DNA from: Reticulitermes lucifugus
Taxonomy: Eukaryota > Arthropoda > Insecta > Blattodea > Rhinotermitidae
Assembly (NCBI GenBank): GCA_026260175.1
Contig: JAKCWW010004965.1
Span: 1 to 34,594, forward strand
Reading direction: 5' to 3'
Length of the DNA: 34,594 bases
In this document: positions 1 through 9,141 of the stretch, one piece after another
How positions within the stretch are numbered: the first letter of the stretch is position 1
Layout: every line of letters begins with the position of its first letter
Program-made: the position numbers and the translations under genes
Notes under the pieces: generated by a model
What the model was told of the DNA's origin: nothing
The model's database searches: none
What the model saw: the letters and a program-made list of their open reading frames with translations, nothing else

Positions 1-1999
1 CCAGATACAGAACTTTTTTTTCCCGGCCCAAGGTCGGATACTTTTTGGACAGACCTCTTACGTGTAAACGACAATTCTTTCCAGGCTTACTAAGCTCTGG
101 TCCTGAGATTTTAATTAGTAACAATCTTTATGATTTGTTGCAGCGATACATATAAAATGAAATCAGTCCACGCCCTCACAACAGAGTTCTTCAAGACATT
201 TTAACCCTTTAAGGACGAAACGTAATCTCTTTTATTTAAAGACCCATGTCGTACCGCGCAGGAAACACTATCCGTCTGGGTTATAAAAACGAATTAAATA
301 ATGTTGTGTAGGGCAGAAGTCACTGTTTGTTCTGAGATACATATAAAATACAGAAATGCAATCTGCAGACAGAAAGTGGAAATGTTGAATGTTAAACCTG
401 ATGGTTCACATAGTAACCGTCAGGCTTTAAAACGTTAATCCTCTGCCTCATAAACAGTTTCTTATCCTGAGATTTTAAATTTTTATGTATCTATTATTTT
501 CTTTATGCGCGTAATATATCCGGAATATCTCACCCATTTTTCTGATCATATTTGGTTAAAATAACGAATAATGAAGATAATCAACACGCGGGTTTATCCC
601 CAAAATTCTGTTTCTTCTCCAACCTTATGTTCATATGTTACCTGCAGTATATCTGAAACACCCCACTCTATGTAGATCGCTTCTATTCATAATTCCTACT
701 CTGATGTATATTCGTCTAACTGCTTATTTTAAGACAAAAGCGTAACACGAAATTTGACCTTAAATGAAAAGGATATGACTGCGGAATGGTCTGGTCTAGC
801 TATGGGTGGAGACAAGGAAAGATAATTTGCAAATACGATAAAGAAACTTAGTTTTCCAAATATTTTTTTGGAATTCCTTGACTATGTAATGGACTATTGG
901 CTTTTGAATAAGGACTCTTACATGAAATTGTTATTTTTCGCTCATTGTGAACATTGAATTATTTCATTTTTCTTAATTGAAATCTCTCTCAGTTATTGCC
1001 AAACATTACTGTTTTCCTAAATCATCTACTTTTAAGGAGTATAAATCTGTTAGCCCCTTATTTAGAAATAATAAGTTTTATTACCCGAGTATAAGTAGAG
1101 GATCAGTTGAGACGGGGATTATGTGGCGCAGTCATACAAATCTTTTGTTCAGGTTGTTATTTCTGCCTGAAATTATTCACTTTTAAACGGTTAGGCGAAG
1201 CGTGATCATGCGTACACAAACATACTTTCATATGTATATGTATGAGATATTTTTTAGGTTTCATGTGCTTTGCTCCACTTTCATGTATGTTGACAATGTT
1301 CCATCTTTACATTCTTTCTGTGAAAATGTTTCGAAAGTAACTTAAGGGATACACAAATATTTACTGCTAGCGTAGAAAAACTGTTATTTCTTTTATGAAA
1401 AATTTAAAACCTTACATTAAATCCAATATATTTGACCAGAATGGAAGGACGTGCTTTCAGTAAGTATGACTTTACAATTGCTTTATTTTGAATTTGCATG
1501 TGTATTCGGTATCATTTTATTGTACACAAAATTATTTCGTCTTATTCTTCTTGTGCTGAATCCTTATGACAGAATTTATAAAGAGAAATTTGTAATGTTG
1601 GACAACATACAAGCGAAAGTGTAAGAAATGAGGAGGTATAAACTGTCACTTAAAACGTTATGCCCGTGGAACATGGAGGAACATAGACTACTCTCCTGAC
1701 AAGGATCACATATTGAAAATTTCCTTGAAACACAATCCAGTGAAACAGTATTAGTTACTTCAAGTACGCACTAATCTTCTTGAAATTATACAGATTTCTT
1801 TCAAAGGTAAAACTGGTGGACTTAATGTATATTAATATAAAATGTGTATTAAAATACATTTCTTTGATATATCGACATGTTCTCATCTATCTGTTGTTTC
1901 ACTCATCCTTCTACCCAACGATGTCAAGTTTACAAGTTTAAACACAACCCCATTCTCATAACACAGCAACTATTCCTCTAAGGTTTAGTCCCACAGGAT
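1..1999. other. AT-rich non-coding stretch
   Basis: I see no gene, RNA gene or recognisable transposon protein in either strand. A 69-codon frame at 977-1186 has a low-complexity, hydrophobic and aromatic-rich translation and looks like chance. The only marked motif is TTAACCCTTTAAGGACG beginning at 201, which resembles a piggyBac-type end (TTAA target followed by CCC) but has no partner end nearby. Confidence 0.6.
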
Positions 2000-2350
2000 T
2001 TGCGTCGTCCTTGTATTTCAACAATAGGTGGGGGAGTCAAAAGTTACATGAAGGTTGCAACGTTGTCTACAGCCCCCTTCCCGTTTCCAAGACCAGGTTA
2101 TTCTCAAATGAATATATCCCGAAATGTCGGTGCTTCAAAGAAGCGAAGTCTTGGCGTCATGTTCTACCTCATCGTTATCCGACGGGTTCAATGAATTCCC
2201 CAGAGACGCCACCAGTGCCATGCGGAAGTGACGTAGATGCTTCACATCCCGAGCGCTGTAACCTAGCAACTGAAACCTGGCACGCTACTGCTTCTCCGAT
2301 TTCCAAATGTCAATTCAAATTCCACAAGTTTGCCGTTCTTCCATGAATAG
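2000..2350. other. GC-richer patch, unassigned, with an X-box-like site
   Basis: This patch is visibly richer in G+C and CpG than its surroundings and contains two overlapping open frames in the plus strand (111 codons from 2011, 64 codons from 2000). Neither translation resembles a family I know. The segment holds GTAACCTAGCAAC at 2258-2270, which fits the RFX X-box pattern GTNRCC-N-RGYAAC, and a TGACGTA half-CRE at about 2229. It could be a regulatory island, an old repeat or a decayed exon. The sequence alone does not decide. Confidence 0.3.
2258..2270. promoter_or_regulatory. candidate RFX X-box
   Basis: The 13-mer GTAACCTAGCAAC matches the palindromic X-box consensus bound by RFX factors (GTNRCC, a short spacer, RGYAAC) at every fixed position. 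A CRE-like TGACGTA lies about 25 bases upstream. X-boxes mark promoters of ciliary genes in insects, but I cannot see a downstream gene. A match of this quality somewhere in a 34-kb window is not very unlikely by chance. Confidence 0.2.
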
Positions 2351-3848
2351 CTAAGGAAACAACAATCTTTCTGCACAATATTGTCTCTTGCGGAGTTTCT
2401 ACTTTGTTAACTCTCCTGGATTAATTGTATGCTCTATACAGTCTTCAGAGATATTTTTCAATACTTAAACAATGATGCAAAATGTAGAGACGCTGGATAG
2501 CAATAAAACACATTGCCAATTCACAACACTAGACCAAAAAATGCATAATATATTTCCTTAGATATGTATATTACAATATGACATTGAAGATTCCTACATG
2601 TTTCAGTCCCCAAAAGATCATTATCAGTTAATCAAATCAAAGTAACACCGCACAAAAACAAACTCCCAACCTTTGCATACAGCAAAAAGATGAAAAAAGT
2701 TAAAAAGTTAAAATGTAGGCACTACTTTGTAGTATACTTGTATAAATGTAGTGAATCCTGGTATGCAGTATCTCGGAGTAAGCCTACGTACTTAACGAAG
2801 GATAACACATCCTTCGCTAAATACGTAGGCTGTTCTCAGAAATTCAACTCTTAGACGACGCCTCAACCAGCAATGACTTATATAGCTGACACAAAAATTA
2901 GCATATTATCGGCCAACTTGTGTAGCATCTTGGCAACCCTGGGGACGACTACGGCGGCCCCACAGCTTCAGGGCAACACAGTACTATAAACTGCACGCAA
3001 TAGGTACCGTCAGTATAGAAATAATATATAAATGTAGACTAAATGCCTATCTAACCCTGTGGAGTATATACATACTTCAGAATTTAACAGCCTTTCAGAG
3101 AGGGGTGCACAAATCCCGGGCTTCAGGTCGCTGTGAAGACTTATTTTTTTTACTATGTAGCATAATATTTGTGGATTCGCAGCATGGAACTTGCTTCATG
3201 TCATCTTTCTGAAGCCTAGAAGTTTGAGGTGGATCCTGGATTTATGGAAAATATATGCACCATGTCTTCAGGTAACAAGAATATTCCCCGTGCGGAAAAC
3301 GAAATTTCATTTGCCTGTTCTCGAATTACTGCTCCTGTCCAGATCAAATTAATCCAGTCTGCACTGCTTCACCCTAGTTTCTAAATATTAATTTTAATAT
3401 TATCCAGCCATCAAATCAAAATGAATTACACTAAGTTAATTTAACGTAGCTTTTGTAAATAAAATGTAATTTAAAATAGAATTATGTGTCTAATGTGCAG
3501 TGGTATGGAAAGGACCTGCAAAAAGGTGGCTGATACCATTTCACACAAATGGTTTGAAAGGCGAGACCACATTACAGCTTTAAATAAAATGTTATGCAAT
3601 TTTGTATGAGAATATTTGTGAAAAGAGAAAGAAATTTTAGAGAGTAGTAAGAAAAGATCGGACGTTACACTATGTTATTAAGCCTACTCGTTCTTATTCT
3701 TCACTTAGCTCTTTTTAATCCTGACCTTGTCCGATTTTATATGGCTTTTATAAAACATTACTGAAAACATTTAAACGTCTCCGTTTATCCACGAGAAATT
3801 TTTCTTGGTATTAATGACGACTTGGGCTGATCACACGTCCGGAGAAGT
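2351..3848. other. non-coding stretch with one hairpin
   Basis: No coding or transposon signal was found apart from the hairpin at 2781-2831. The part at 2860-3000 is locally richer in G+C but has no frame of note. Confidence 0.55.
2781..2831. repeat. near-perfect short hairpin (23-bp arms)
   Basis: The arm at 2781-2803 starts AGCCTACGTA and ends GAAGGAT. It is repeated in reverse complement at 2809-2831 with two mismatches, around a 5-base loop (AACAC). Such a structure could be the terminal part of a small foldback transposon or a stem-loop in an RNA. Nothing around it shows target-site duplication or a gene, so its nature is open. Confidence 0.7.
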
Positions 3849-4386
3849 CCTACCGTGTGTGGTGTGTCTAACTGAGTGTGTGTGATTGTGATTGTCTTAC
3901 CGTGTGTGGTGTGTCTAACTGAGTGTGTGTGATTGTGATTGTTCTACCGTGTGTGGTGTGTCTAACTGAGTGTGTGTGATTGTGATTGTCCTACCGTGTG
4001 TGGTGTGTCTGAGTGTGTGTGATTGTGATTGTCCTGCCGTGTGTGGTGTGTCTAACTGAGTGTGTGTGATTGTGACCGTCGTACCGTGTGTGGTTTGTCT
4101 AACTGAGTGTGTGTGATTGTGATTGTCCTACAGAGTGTGGTGTGTCTAACTGAGTGTGTGTAATTGTGATTGTCCTACCGTGTGTAGTGTGTCTAACTGA
4201 GTGTGTGTGATTGTGATCGTCGTACCGTGTGTGGTGTGTCTAACTGAGTGTGTGTGATTGTGATTGTCCTACCGTGTGTGGTGTGTCCAATTGAGTGTGT
4301 GTGATTGTCCTACCGTGTGTGGTGTGTCTAACTGAGTGTGTGTGATTGTGATTGTCCTACCATGTGTGGTGTGTCTGAGTGTGATT
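3849..4386. repeat. 47-bp minisatellite, about 12 units
   Basis: The unit begins CCTACCGTGTGTGGTGTGTC and is 47 bases. Units start at 3849, 3896, 3943, 3990, 4033, 4080, 4127, 4174, 4221, 4268, 4309 and 4356, the last being partial. The unit at 3990 is 43 bases because AACT is missing, and the one at 4268 is 41 because one GATTGT is missing. The array is strongly G/T-biased on the plus strand. Two units starting CGTACCG (4080 and 4221), each preceded by a GAYCGT variant, lie exactly three units (141 bases) apart, pointing to expansion in blocks. It looks non-coding. Confidence 0.95.
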
Positions 4387-4391
4387 ATGAA

Positions 4392-4478
4392 GCCTCCATA
4401 ATGAGGAGGCCCTGGCACTATGGGCCGCTCAGCCGTGGAATGGCGCCGTGGAATGGCGCCTTGGTGTGTGTGTGTGTG
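4392..4478. repeat. small hairpin, 13-bp tandem duplication and TG run
   Basis: Directly after the minisatellite, GCCTCC and GGAGGC (4392-4410) form a short stem. GCCGTGGAATGGC is then repeated head to tail at 4432-4444 and 4445-4457, and a TG dinucleotide run occupies about 4463-4478. This short block is clearly G+C-richer than the flanks and may be the distal edge of the same repeat locus. Confidence 0.75.
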
Positions 4479-6083
4479 CCCTCGCGAAAAAAACCAGTGA
4501 AATAAACTATCCTACCGTCTATAAACAGTTAAATTTCCTTTCCTTACAACAATTAAAATATTACCTTCTCATGAAATAAATTAACAGAAGTTTATTTTAT
4601 ATGTAAATGGAATGGAAGTGTTTAAACACGACTGGAATATTATTTCTGTTTTTCTAAGTTGCTTCATGAAGCCACATCAGTGCCAGAAGTCAGTACTTCC
4701 CAAACGCTTTCTCTCCTGCACAATTTAAAAACTACAGAAAGCCTTACAAGAGCAACTTAATTTTTTTGCCTGTTGTTAAAGAACTCTAAAACTTTTCTAC
4801 AGACCCAACCATTTTAGCAACAATTTTTAAAAAGAGATATGGAATTTAAATATTAATAAAACTAATTTAAAATTAATATTGGCGTTTTAAAGCACTGTCT
4901 TCTTTTGTAGACTACCTCAATGAAGATCACGAACCACCAAGAATTTGCGGACTGCGGTTTGGGAAATTTTTACAGGCTGGATAGAATTGTGTACAGTGGA
5001 AAGTAATGAACAATGATGAATGGCAAGGATTTGTTCAGAGGCGGTCATGTCCTGTGATGCCGGAATTAATGAGCAGAGACTGAAGATATCCAAGAACAGC
5101 ATAAATGAGAATAGCCGATTCATCAGCCAAAGTTTGTTAACAATTGGTATTACTATATTTCACAATTTATTGAAATAAATAACCAGGAGGTATCGAGGAA
5201 CGTATGGTGTTGCCAATTTTGAGGCGCATTGTGAACAATGCTTTTGGAAATACTGACGAAGCCACGGAAACCTGCCTGTCTAACCAAACCGCGGTCAGGA
5301 TTCCATTACAGTTTTTAACGAATGCGAATCAGTCATAACAATATTTGGATAACCTAATTAACGCAACGAAAATTTTCATTTCTTTCCTCGTGACAAAGCT
5401 ACAAGGTCACTCATTCTAAGTCACCATAAAAAGCCATTTGATTCGACATTACAAGTTTCAATGGCTGTGTAGTGTAGGTTCAGAAACAGTGGAATATATA
5501 TATGAAGTGTGTTACGTTTTTGGAAAATACTTCAATTGTATACTTTACAAATTCACACTGGTATTCTGAATGGGCTGAGGAAAATTATGCTATATGATAG
5601 AAGCCATCACACTCGGGCTGTGCATTAAGTGTCAAACCGAAATTTTGGAATAAAAAACAACACTCTTATCTTTAAAATATATGCAGCAGGTCATTCATCA
5701 GACTTTACGTCTACCAAATGACACGGCGTCACATTTCAGTAGACTGCAACGTTAATATCACCGCAAAGAGAATATCAGATTAATATTACGTTTCTTAAAC
5801 CACAAATAACTAACCAAACAGCACACCAAAGACCAATTTGATCCCACATTGCTTCTAATATTCACAAAGCCGACTATTTCTTAAGTTCACTGACGCCAAT
5901 GTTCCAGCAAGTTTCCTTAATTTCGTCTTCGTTCTGCTTCGCTGGAAGTCAAATTGTGCAACTGTCTGCGATATTACAAATCCCTTTGTATTACGTTCCT
6001 TCTTAACATTTCCACTCTTAACTCAGGTTCCACATAACAATGAAAATATATGTTCCTCTCAAAATGACAACGATTTAGCGCAG
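4479..6083. other. non-coding stretch, nothing recognised
   Basis: I see no gene or mobile-element signature. The minus-strand 68-codon frame at 4917-5123 has no recognisable motif and is about the length expected by chance. Confidence 0.55.
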
Positions 6084-6135
6084 TGCTGCCTATTCAGTGT
6101 TCCCTCTAATTTTCAGCAGCACTGAGTAGGCGGCA
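6084..6135. repeat. hairpin with 16-bp arms
   Basis: TGCTGCCTATTCAGTG (6084-6099) pairs with CACTGAGTAGGCGGCA (6120-6135) around a 20-base loop. The only two non-Watson-Crick positions become U-G wobbles in a plus-strand RNA, so the full arm can pair in that RNA. It could be a transcribed stem-loop or part of a small inverted-repeat element. No flanking gene is visible. Confidence 0.65.
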
Positions 6136-6263
6136 TCCCTTGTACCCGTCCGGATGAATTGAAGCAATGTAGGACCACGAAGAAGAAAGACCAGAACTAA
6201 GCAAGTCTTATTCCTTTACTTAACATTTTGTTAACATAATTTTATTATAAGGTTACTAAGTTG

Positions 6264-6368
6264 GTCCTTGAGGAAACAATAAGATACTGGAAGTTGAAAG
6301 AGGAAGCACTAGATCGCATTCTCTGGAGAAGAGGCTATAGACTTGTCGTTTAACAGAACACGTGATGA
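6264..6368 (+). pseudogene. LINE ORF2 C-terminal fragment
   Basis: In the plus strand the frame from 6264 reads VLEETIRYWKLKEEALDRIL and then WRRGYRLVV before a stop at 6351, with two further stops in tandem (TGATGA) shortly after. This matches the closing segment of a non-LTR retrotransposon reverse-transcriptase polyprotein common in roaches and termites, where the usual order is an ...ALDRTLW..RFGRGYGPVVRQTT tail. The copy at 29341-29526 shows the same tail with different decay. Only about 30 codons remain and the upstream RT and endonuclease domains are absent, as expected for a 5'-truncated insertion. Family recognition is from memory and the clade is not assigned. Confidence 0.7.
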
Positions 6369-6765
6369 CGACTAAACGTGGTGCAAATTCGTTTAGAGCA
6401 ATGGGTTCAACTTAATTGTGCACAAAACTCGGCACAGAGTAACCACTTTATCTTATAATATTCCTGCCTTATTTGATTGACGCCATGTATATTTATTTGG
6501 GATGTTCATTTTATATATTCCAAGCCATTGGTCACTTCCTGCCGGCTCGCTTATTGTATAAAATGCAGCCCCTTAATCCGATAGTTTTCACGCTGCTTAT
6601 CGGAAAACGTATGAGTCATCGACTTGCTGTTACGCTCATCTGTATGATAAATACGCAGAACAGAGTCACTACAAAAAAGTGTCGTCTAAATTCTGACACC
6701 AATTTACAAATATGTGGGAAGTTTGTAGCGACGGACTCCATTCTAAGCAGCAAGAAAACAGGCAG
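6369..6765. other. unassigned stretch before transposase remnant
   Basis: The open frame starting at 6473 runs through this stretch into the transposase ghost, but its translation up to 6765 resembles nothing I know. It may contain the unrecognisable N-terminal (helix-turn-helix) part of that transposase. I cannot find a terminal inverted repeat here. Confidence 0.4.
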
Positions 6766-7436
6766 GATACACTGCAACCATATAATGCCACTGTGCTTCA
6801 CAAACTCTACGATACAGATCATGAACAAGACTGGATTTTGTGAAGTGTCATTTTCAGGGTGGGTATTAAGGGTACATAGACTGTACATTCGTTCCGTTTA
6901 CCAGTGAAAACTCGGTAACAACTCTCAAAATGACAACATTCCACGAAATGTCATTAAATGACGTTAAGGTTGGTGTGTGGTGTGCTATAAGTGCAACTAG
7001 GCTTATTGGGTCAATTTTCTATGATACAGTATTTACACTGATATATTACACGTAAACTGACACCATTTTTAGAACAACTGTCCGACTACGATAACATTTA
7101 TGTCTAATTCTCAGCATTACAGTGCAATATCTCACACCGCAAACATGCAATGCGTTGTTTACAGCGTGCTTCTGGTGAAGCAGTAATAAGCAGGGGTTCT
7201 GGCCGCATCGTTCGCCAAGTCTGACCCCGGCGATTGTTACCTGTGCGGCGCATTAAAAGATAACTTGCACAACAACAATCCTCGCACTGCAGAAGATCTC
7301 AAAAAAGGCGTTCAGGAGGTATTGTCTTCAGTTTCACTAGGAGGATTTCAATGTGCAATAAACAATGTGTTTATTAGATGTGTCGAGTGTCTGCCAAGTC
7401 GAATGAAACCATTTACAGAACATTCTTCAAATATAA
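6766..7436 (+). pseudogene. Tc1/mariner-type transposase remnant, frameshifted
   Basis: Signature pieces of a DDE cut-and-paste transposase occur in correct order but in different frames. LQPYNATVLHKLYDTDHE starts at about 6772. KVGVWCAISATRLIGSIF is at 6966-7019 and QHYSAISHTAN at 7112-7144. WPHRSPSLTPA is at 7200-7232, then GDCYLCGALKDN at 7229-7264 one frame over, and CAINNVFIRCVECL at 7352-7393. A closing HLQNILQI plus stop ends at 7436, again shifted. In intact relatives these are KVGVWCA, QQDGAT.HTAN and WPPRSPDLTPCD..LWG. The second catalytic Asp (QQDGA) is Tyr here, and several stops interrupt. An intact protein would be about 350 residues; roughly the C-terminal two thirds is covered. 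It was probably inactive long ago. The nearby foldback at 7447 may lie in its 3' flank. Confidence 0.85.
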
Positions 7437-7446
7437 TGAGTAAAAA

Positions 7447-7639
7447 CGTAATATTAACTGCAATATATTTAAAGTCCGACATATGTAAAATTCAATCACA
7501 TTAATTGTACACTTTCACTGTCCTACATGTTTCGAAAACAAATTAAGGGTTCGAAACATGTAGGACAGTGAAAGTGCACAATTAATGTGATTCAATTGTA
7601 CATTTGTCAGACTTTATAAATATAAAGTTAAAATGTACG
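7447..7639. repeat. long foldback (palindrome), about 90-bp arms
   Basis: The inner arms 7491-7536 and 7550-7595 are reverse complements at 44 of 46 positions around a 13-base spacer. The outer parts continue with small gaps (AAAGTCCGAC at 7471 against GTCAGACTTT at 7606; CGTAATATTAACT at 7447 against AGTTAAAATGTACG ending 7639). The right arm contains GAAACATGTA followed by GGACAG, a sequence also found in the motif at 7977-7986. It looks like a foldback or MITE-like element, or two inverted ends of one family with the middle deleted. It begins just downstream of the transposase ghost, whose tail it might be. Confidence 0.85.
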
Positions 7640-7728
7640 GAATGAATAATATTAAGTTTATTAACTTCAATATATTGAATAAACAATAAGAGTCGAGCGC
7701 AACTATTAGGTTTATTTTAACCCTCAGC

Positions 7729-7765
7729 TACGTGTTTCGGCTTTTCACATATAAGCCATTATCAG
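7729..7765 (-). other. hammerhead-ribozyme-like motif, left copy
   Basis: Read on the minus strand, the 37 bases contain CTGATAA, a stem GGCTT...AAGCC with an AT-rich loop, then GAAACACGTA. A hammerhead core is CUGANGA, stem II, GAAA, a short stem III and UH. Here A replaces the conserved G of CUGANGA, and an extra T separates the core from stem II, so cleavage activity is doubtful. GAAACACGTA fits a minimal A-U/C-G stem III. It is inverted relative to the copy at 7950. Confidence 0.35.
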
Positions 7766-7949
7766 AGTGTACAGTAATTCAAAGACACAATACACAACAC
7801 AGGTATTGGATGTCGCATGAGCACATTAATAGTTGGTGTAATTTTAACGTATCATGCTATGAAATATATAAACAGTTAAACTCATACTTCTTTACGTGTA
7901 GTTTATGGGCCTACGTGTTGTATTTTGGATCTCTAAATTACTGTAAAGC

Positions 7950-7986
7950 CTTATGATGGCTTATATATAAAACACCGAAACATGTA
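7950..7986 (+). other. hammerhead-ribozyme-like motif, right copy
   Basis: This is a plus-strand 37-base match to the left copy (30 of 37 positions), consisting of CTTATGA, an AT-rich stem-loop beginning TGGCTTATATATAA, then GAAACATGTA. The G of CUGA is T here while the second G, lost in the left copy, is kept, so each copy has lost a different core base. The stem II 3' side (ACACC) is also mutated. This looks like decay from one ancestral motif. Confidence 0.35.
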
Positions 7987-8023
7987 TCTGCTGTTTAAAA
8001 AAACCGTTGTGCTCGACTCTTAC

Positions 8024-8786
8024 TTTCTTCTTCATGTATAAATGTACAACGAGATGAGTAACAGAAAGCTTACAATATATTGAAATAAAACTTATTTTAA
8101 CCTTCTAATAAGGTGAGTGAAAACCTAATTTTTTAACTGCAACACATTCAACCAAAACACGTGGAACTGTACTCGCGGCAAATATGAGTAGCGGCGACAC
8201 CTTACCAAATATAGGGGTCGCATAAAATAAGGCAGAGCTGCACAAATTTTCCAAAAACCTAGAAAGCGCTTCAAAAACTCTGGGCGCCAGAAGGGTGGCA
8301 CGAAGGAATTTCCACACTTAGGACCCATAAATATTAGGTGTCAACTTCAGAACTCTGAAACCGACATCTGACAGCCTGAGCAAAGGCTCGGTCCCATAAC
8401 TCAGTACTGCTAAAGTACACTGTCTTTAGACACTTGCCTCGAACACATTTTTAATTAAATGCGTGTGAGTTATAAGACGTATTTTTCATTCAGTGTCTGG
8501 ACAGCGAGCTTCAGGTACAGTACAAATATACGTGACACTGAATCGTAAGACGCTTCTCGATGTATTCGGTAACAAAGAAAGAATCTGAAGACGCCCCTTC
8601 AGTTGACCTGCACAGAACTATACGTACCTAAAGGAATGGCAGGGACAGTGAAGCAGGAGATAGAGATCAACGGCGATGGCATTCAGTACTAAGATTGAAG
8701 TGAACTGTTTAGGAGGCTGTCAACTCTCCTTCCCTCTGCCTCTTGAAGACTCTGTAGCTTAGACTACAAATCGGATTAATCCCAAG
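8024..8786. other. non-coding stretch, nothing recognised
   Basis: Two overlapping minus-strand frames at 8105-8328 (70 and 67 codons) have unremarkable translations. The segment 8160-8330 is slightly GC-rich and might be an old repeat. An isolated AAGGTGAGT at 8111 looks like a splice donor but has no exon attached. Confidence 0.5.
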
Positions 8787-9141
8787 CTAATGCACACTGT
8801 TTGCAACGATGCTCGTATCTATGGCGACAAGGGGACTGAAGACGGGGAGCCGGGCCTTGCTTGACAAATGAATGTCGGCCTTTTGTCCATTATTCACAGG
8901 TCTTCTTCCTATTGTCGTGTTGTTAAGTACAGCTGCTGTAATGCCACCTAAATTAGGTATCACGTCTCTTGAAACATATTTGGATTCTATATTGGCAACA
9001 AATGCAGTAACTGCAGTAAAATTGTCCCTGTCCACTCCATGACGGCAGCCTGTAGAATGAGTAGAAGTATAGTTATCCACTCTTTCCGAACTCGGCACTG
9101 TATGGAGCTCAGTAGTCAAAATCACGACCGGTAGATTTACT
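8787..9141 (-). other. open frame behind a good splice acceptor, possible exon
   Basis: On the minus strand, a pyrimidine-rich tract ending in CCACCAG (AG at 9143-9142) is followed by about 117 codons without stop, ending with TAG at 8787-8789. The translation has a more balanced amino-acid composition than other frames in this window (for example VVILTTELHTVPSS near the start and NLGGITAAVLNNTTIGRRPV later), but I recognise no domain. Its length is not exceptional for 34 kb in six frames. There is no clear polyadenylation signal close downstream. It is a weak candidate for a terminal exon, and chance is the main alternative. Confidence 0.2.

Larger units (their letters stand above)
7687..8023. 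mobile_element. foldback element with inverted ribozyme-like ends
   Basis: Two diverged inverted arms, about 7687-7805 and 7910-8023, flank a 104-base centre. Matching landmarks are TAAGAGTCGAGC at the outer left against GCTCGACTCTTA at the outer right, GTTTCGG and CCGAAAC, and ATAAGCCAT and ATGGCTTAT. Near-identical 16-17-bp direct repeats (CAATATATTGAATAAA at 7668, CAATATATTGAAATAAA at 8073) lie outside and could be a target-site duplication or older repeat sequence. No protein is encoded. It may be a non-autonomous relative of a Penelope-like or other retroelement, but that is inference from the motif described separately. Confidence 0.7.

Noticed and set aside
3849..4386. CRISPR array
   Set aside because: Units are contiguous with no unique spacers, and the context is a eukaryotic genome.
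6473..6765. 144-codon frame as a host gene
   Set aside because: Its second half lies over a transposase ghost in the wrong frame and its first half has no recognisable motif or ATG-based start.
8111..8120. AAGGTGAGT as a splice donor
   Set aside because: Isolated consensus match; no open frame or acceptor partner supports an exon there.
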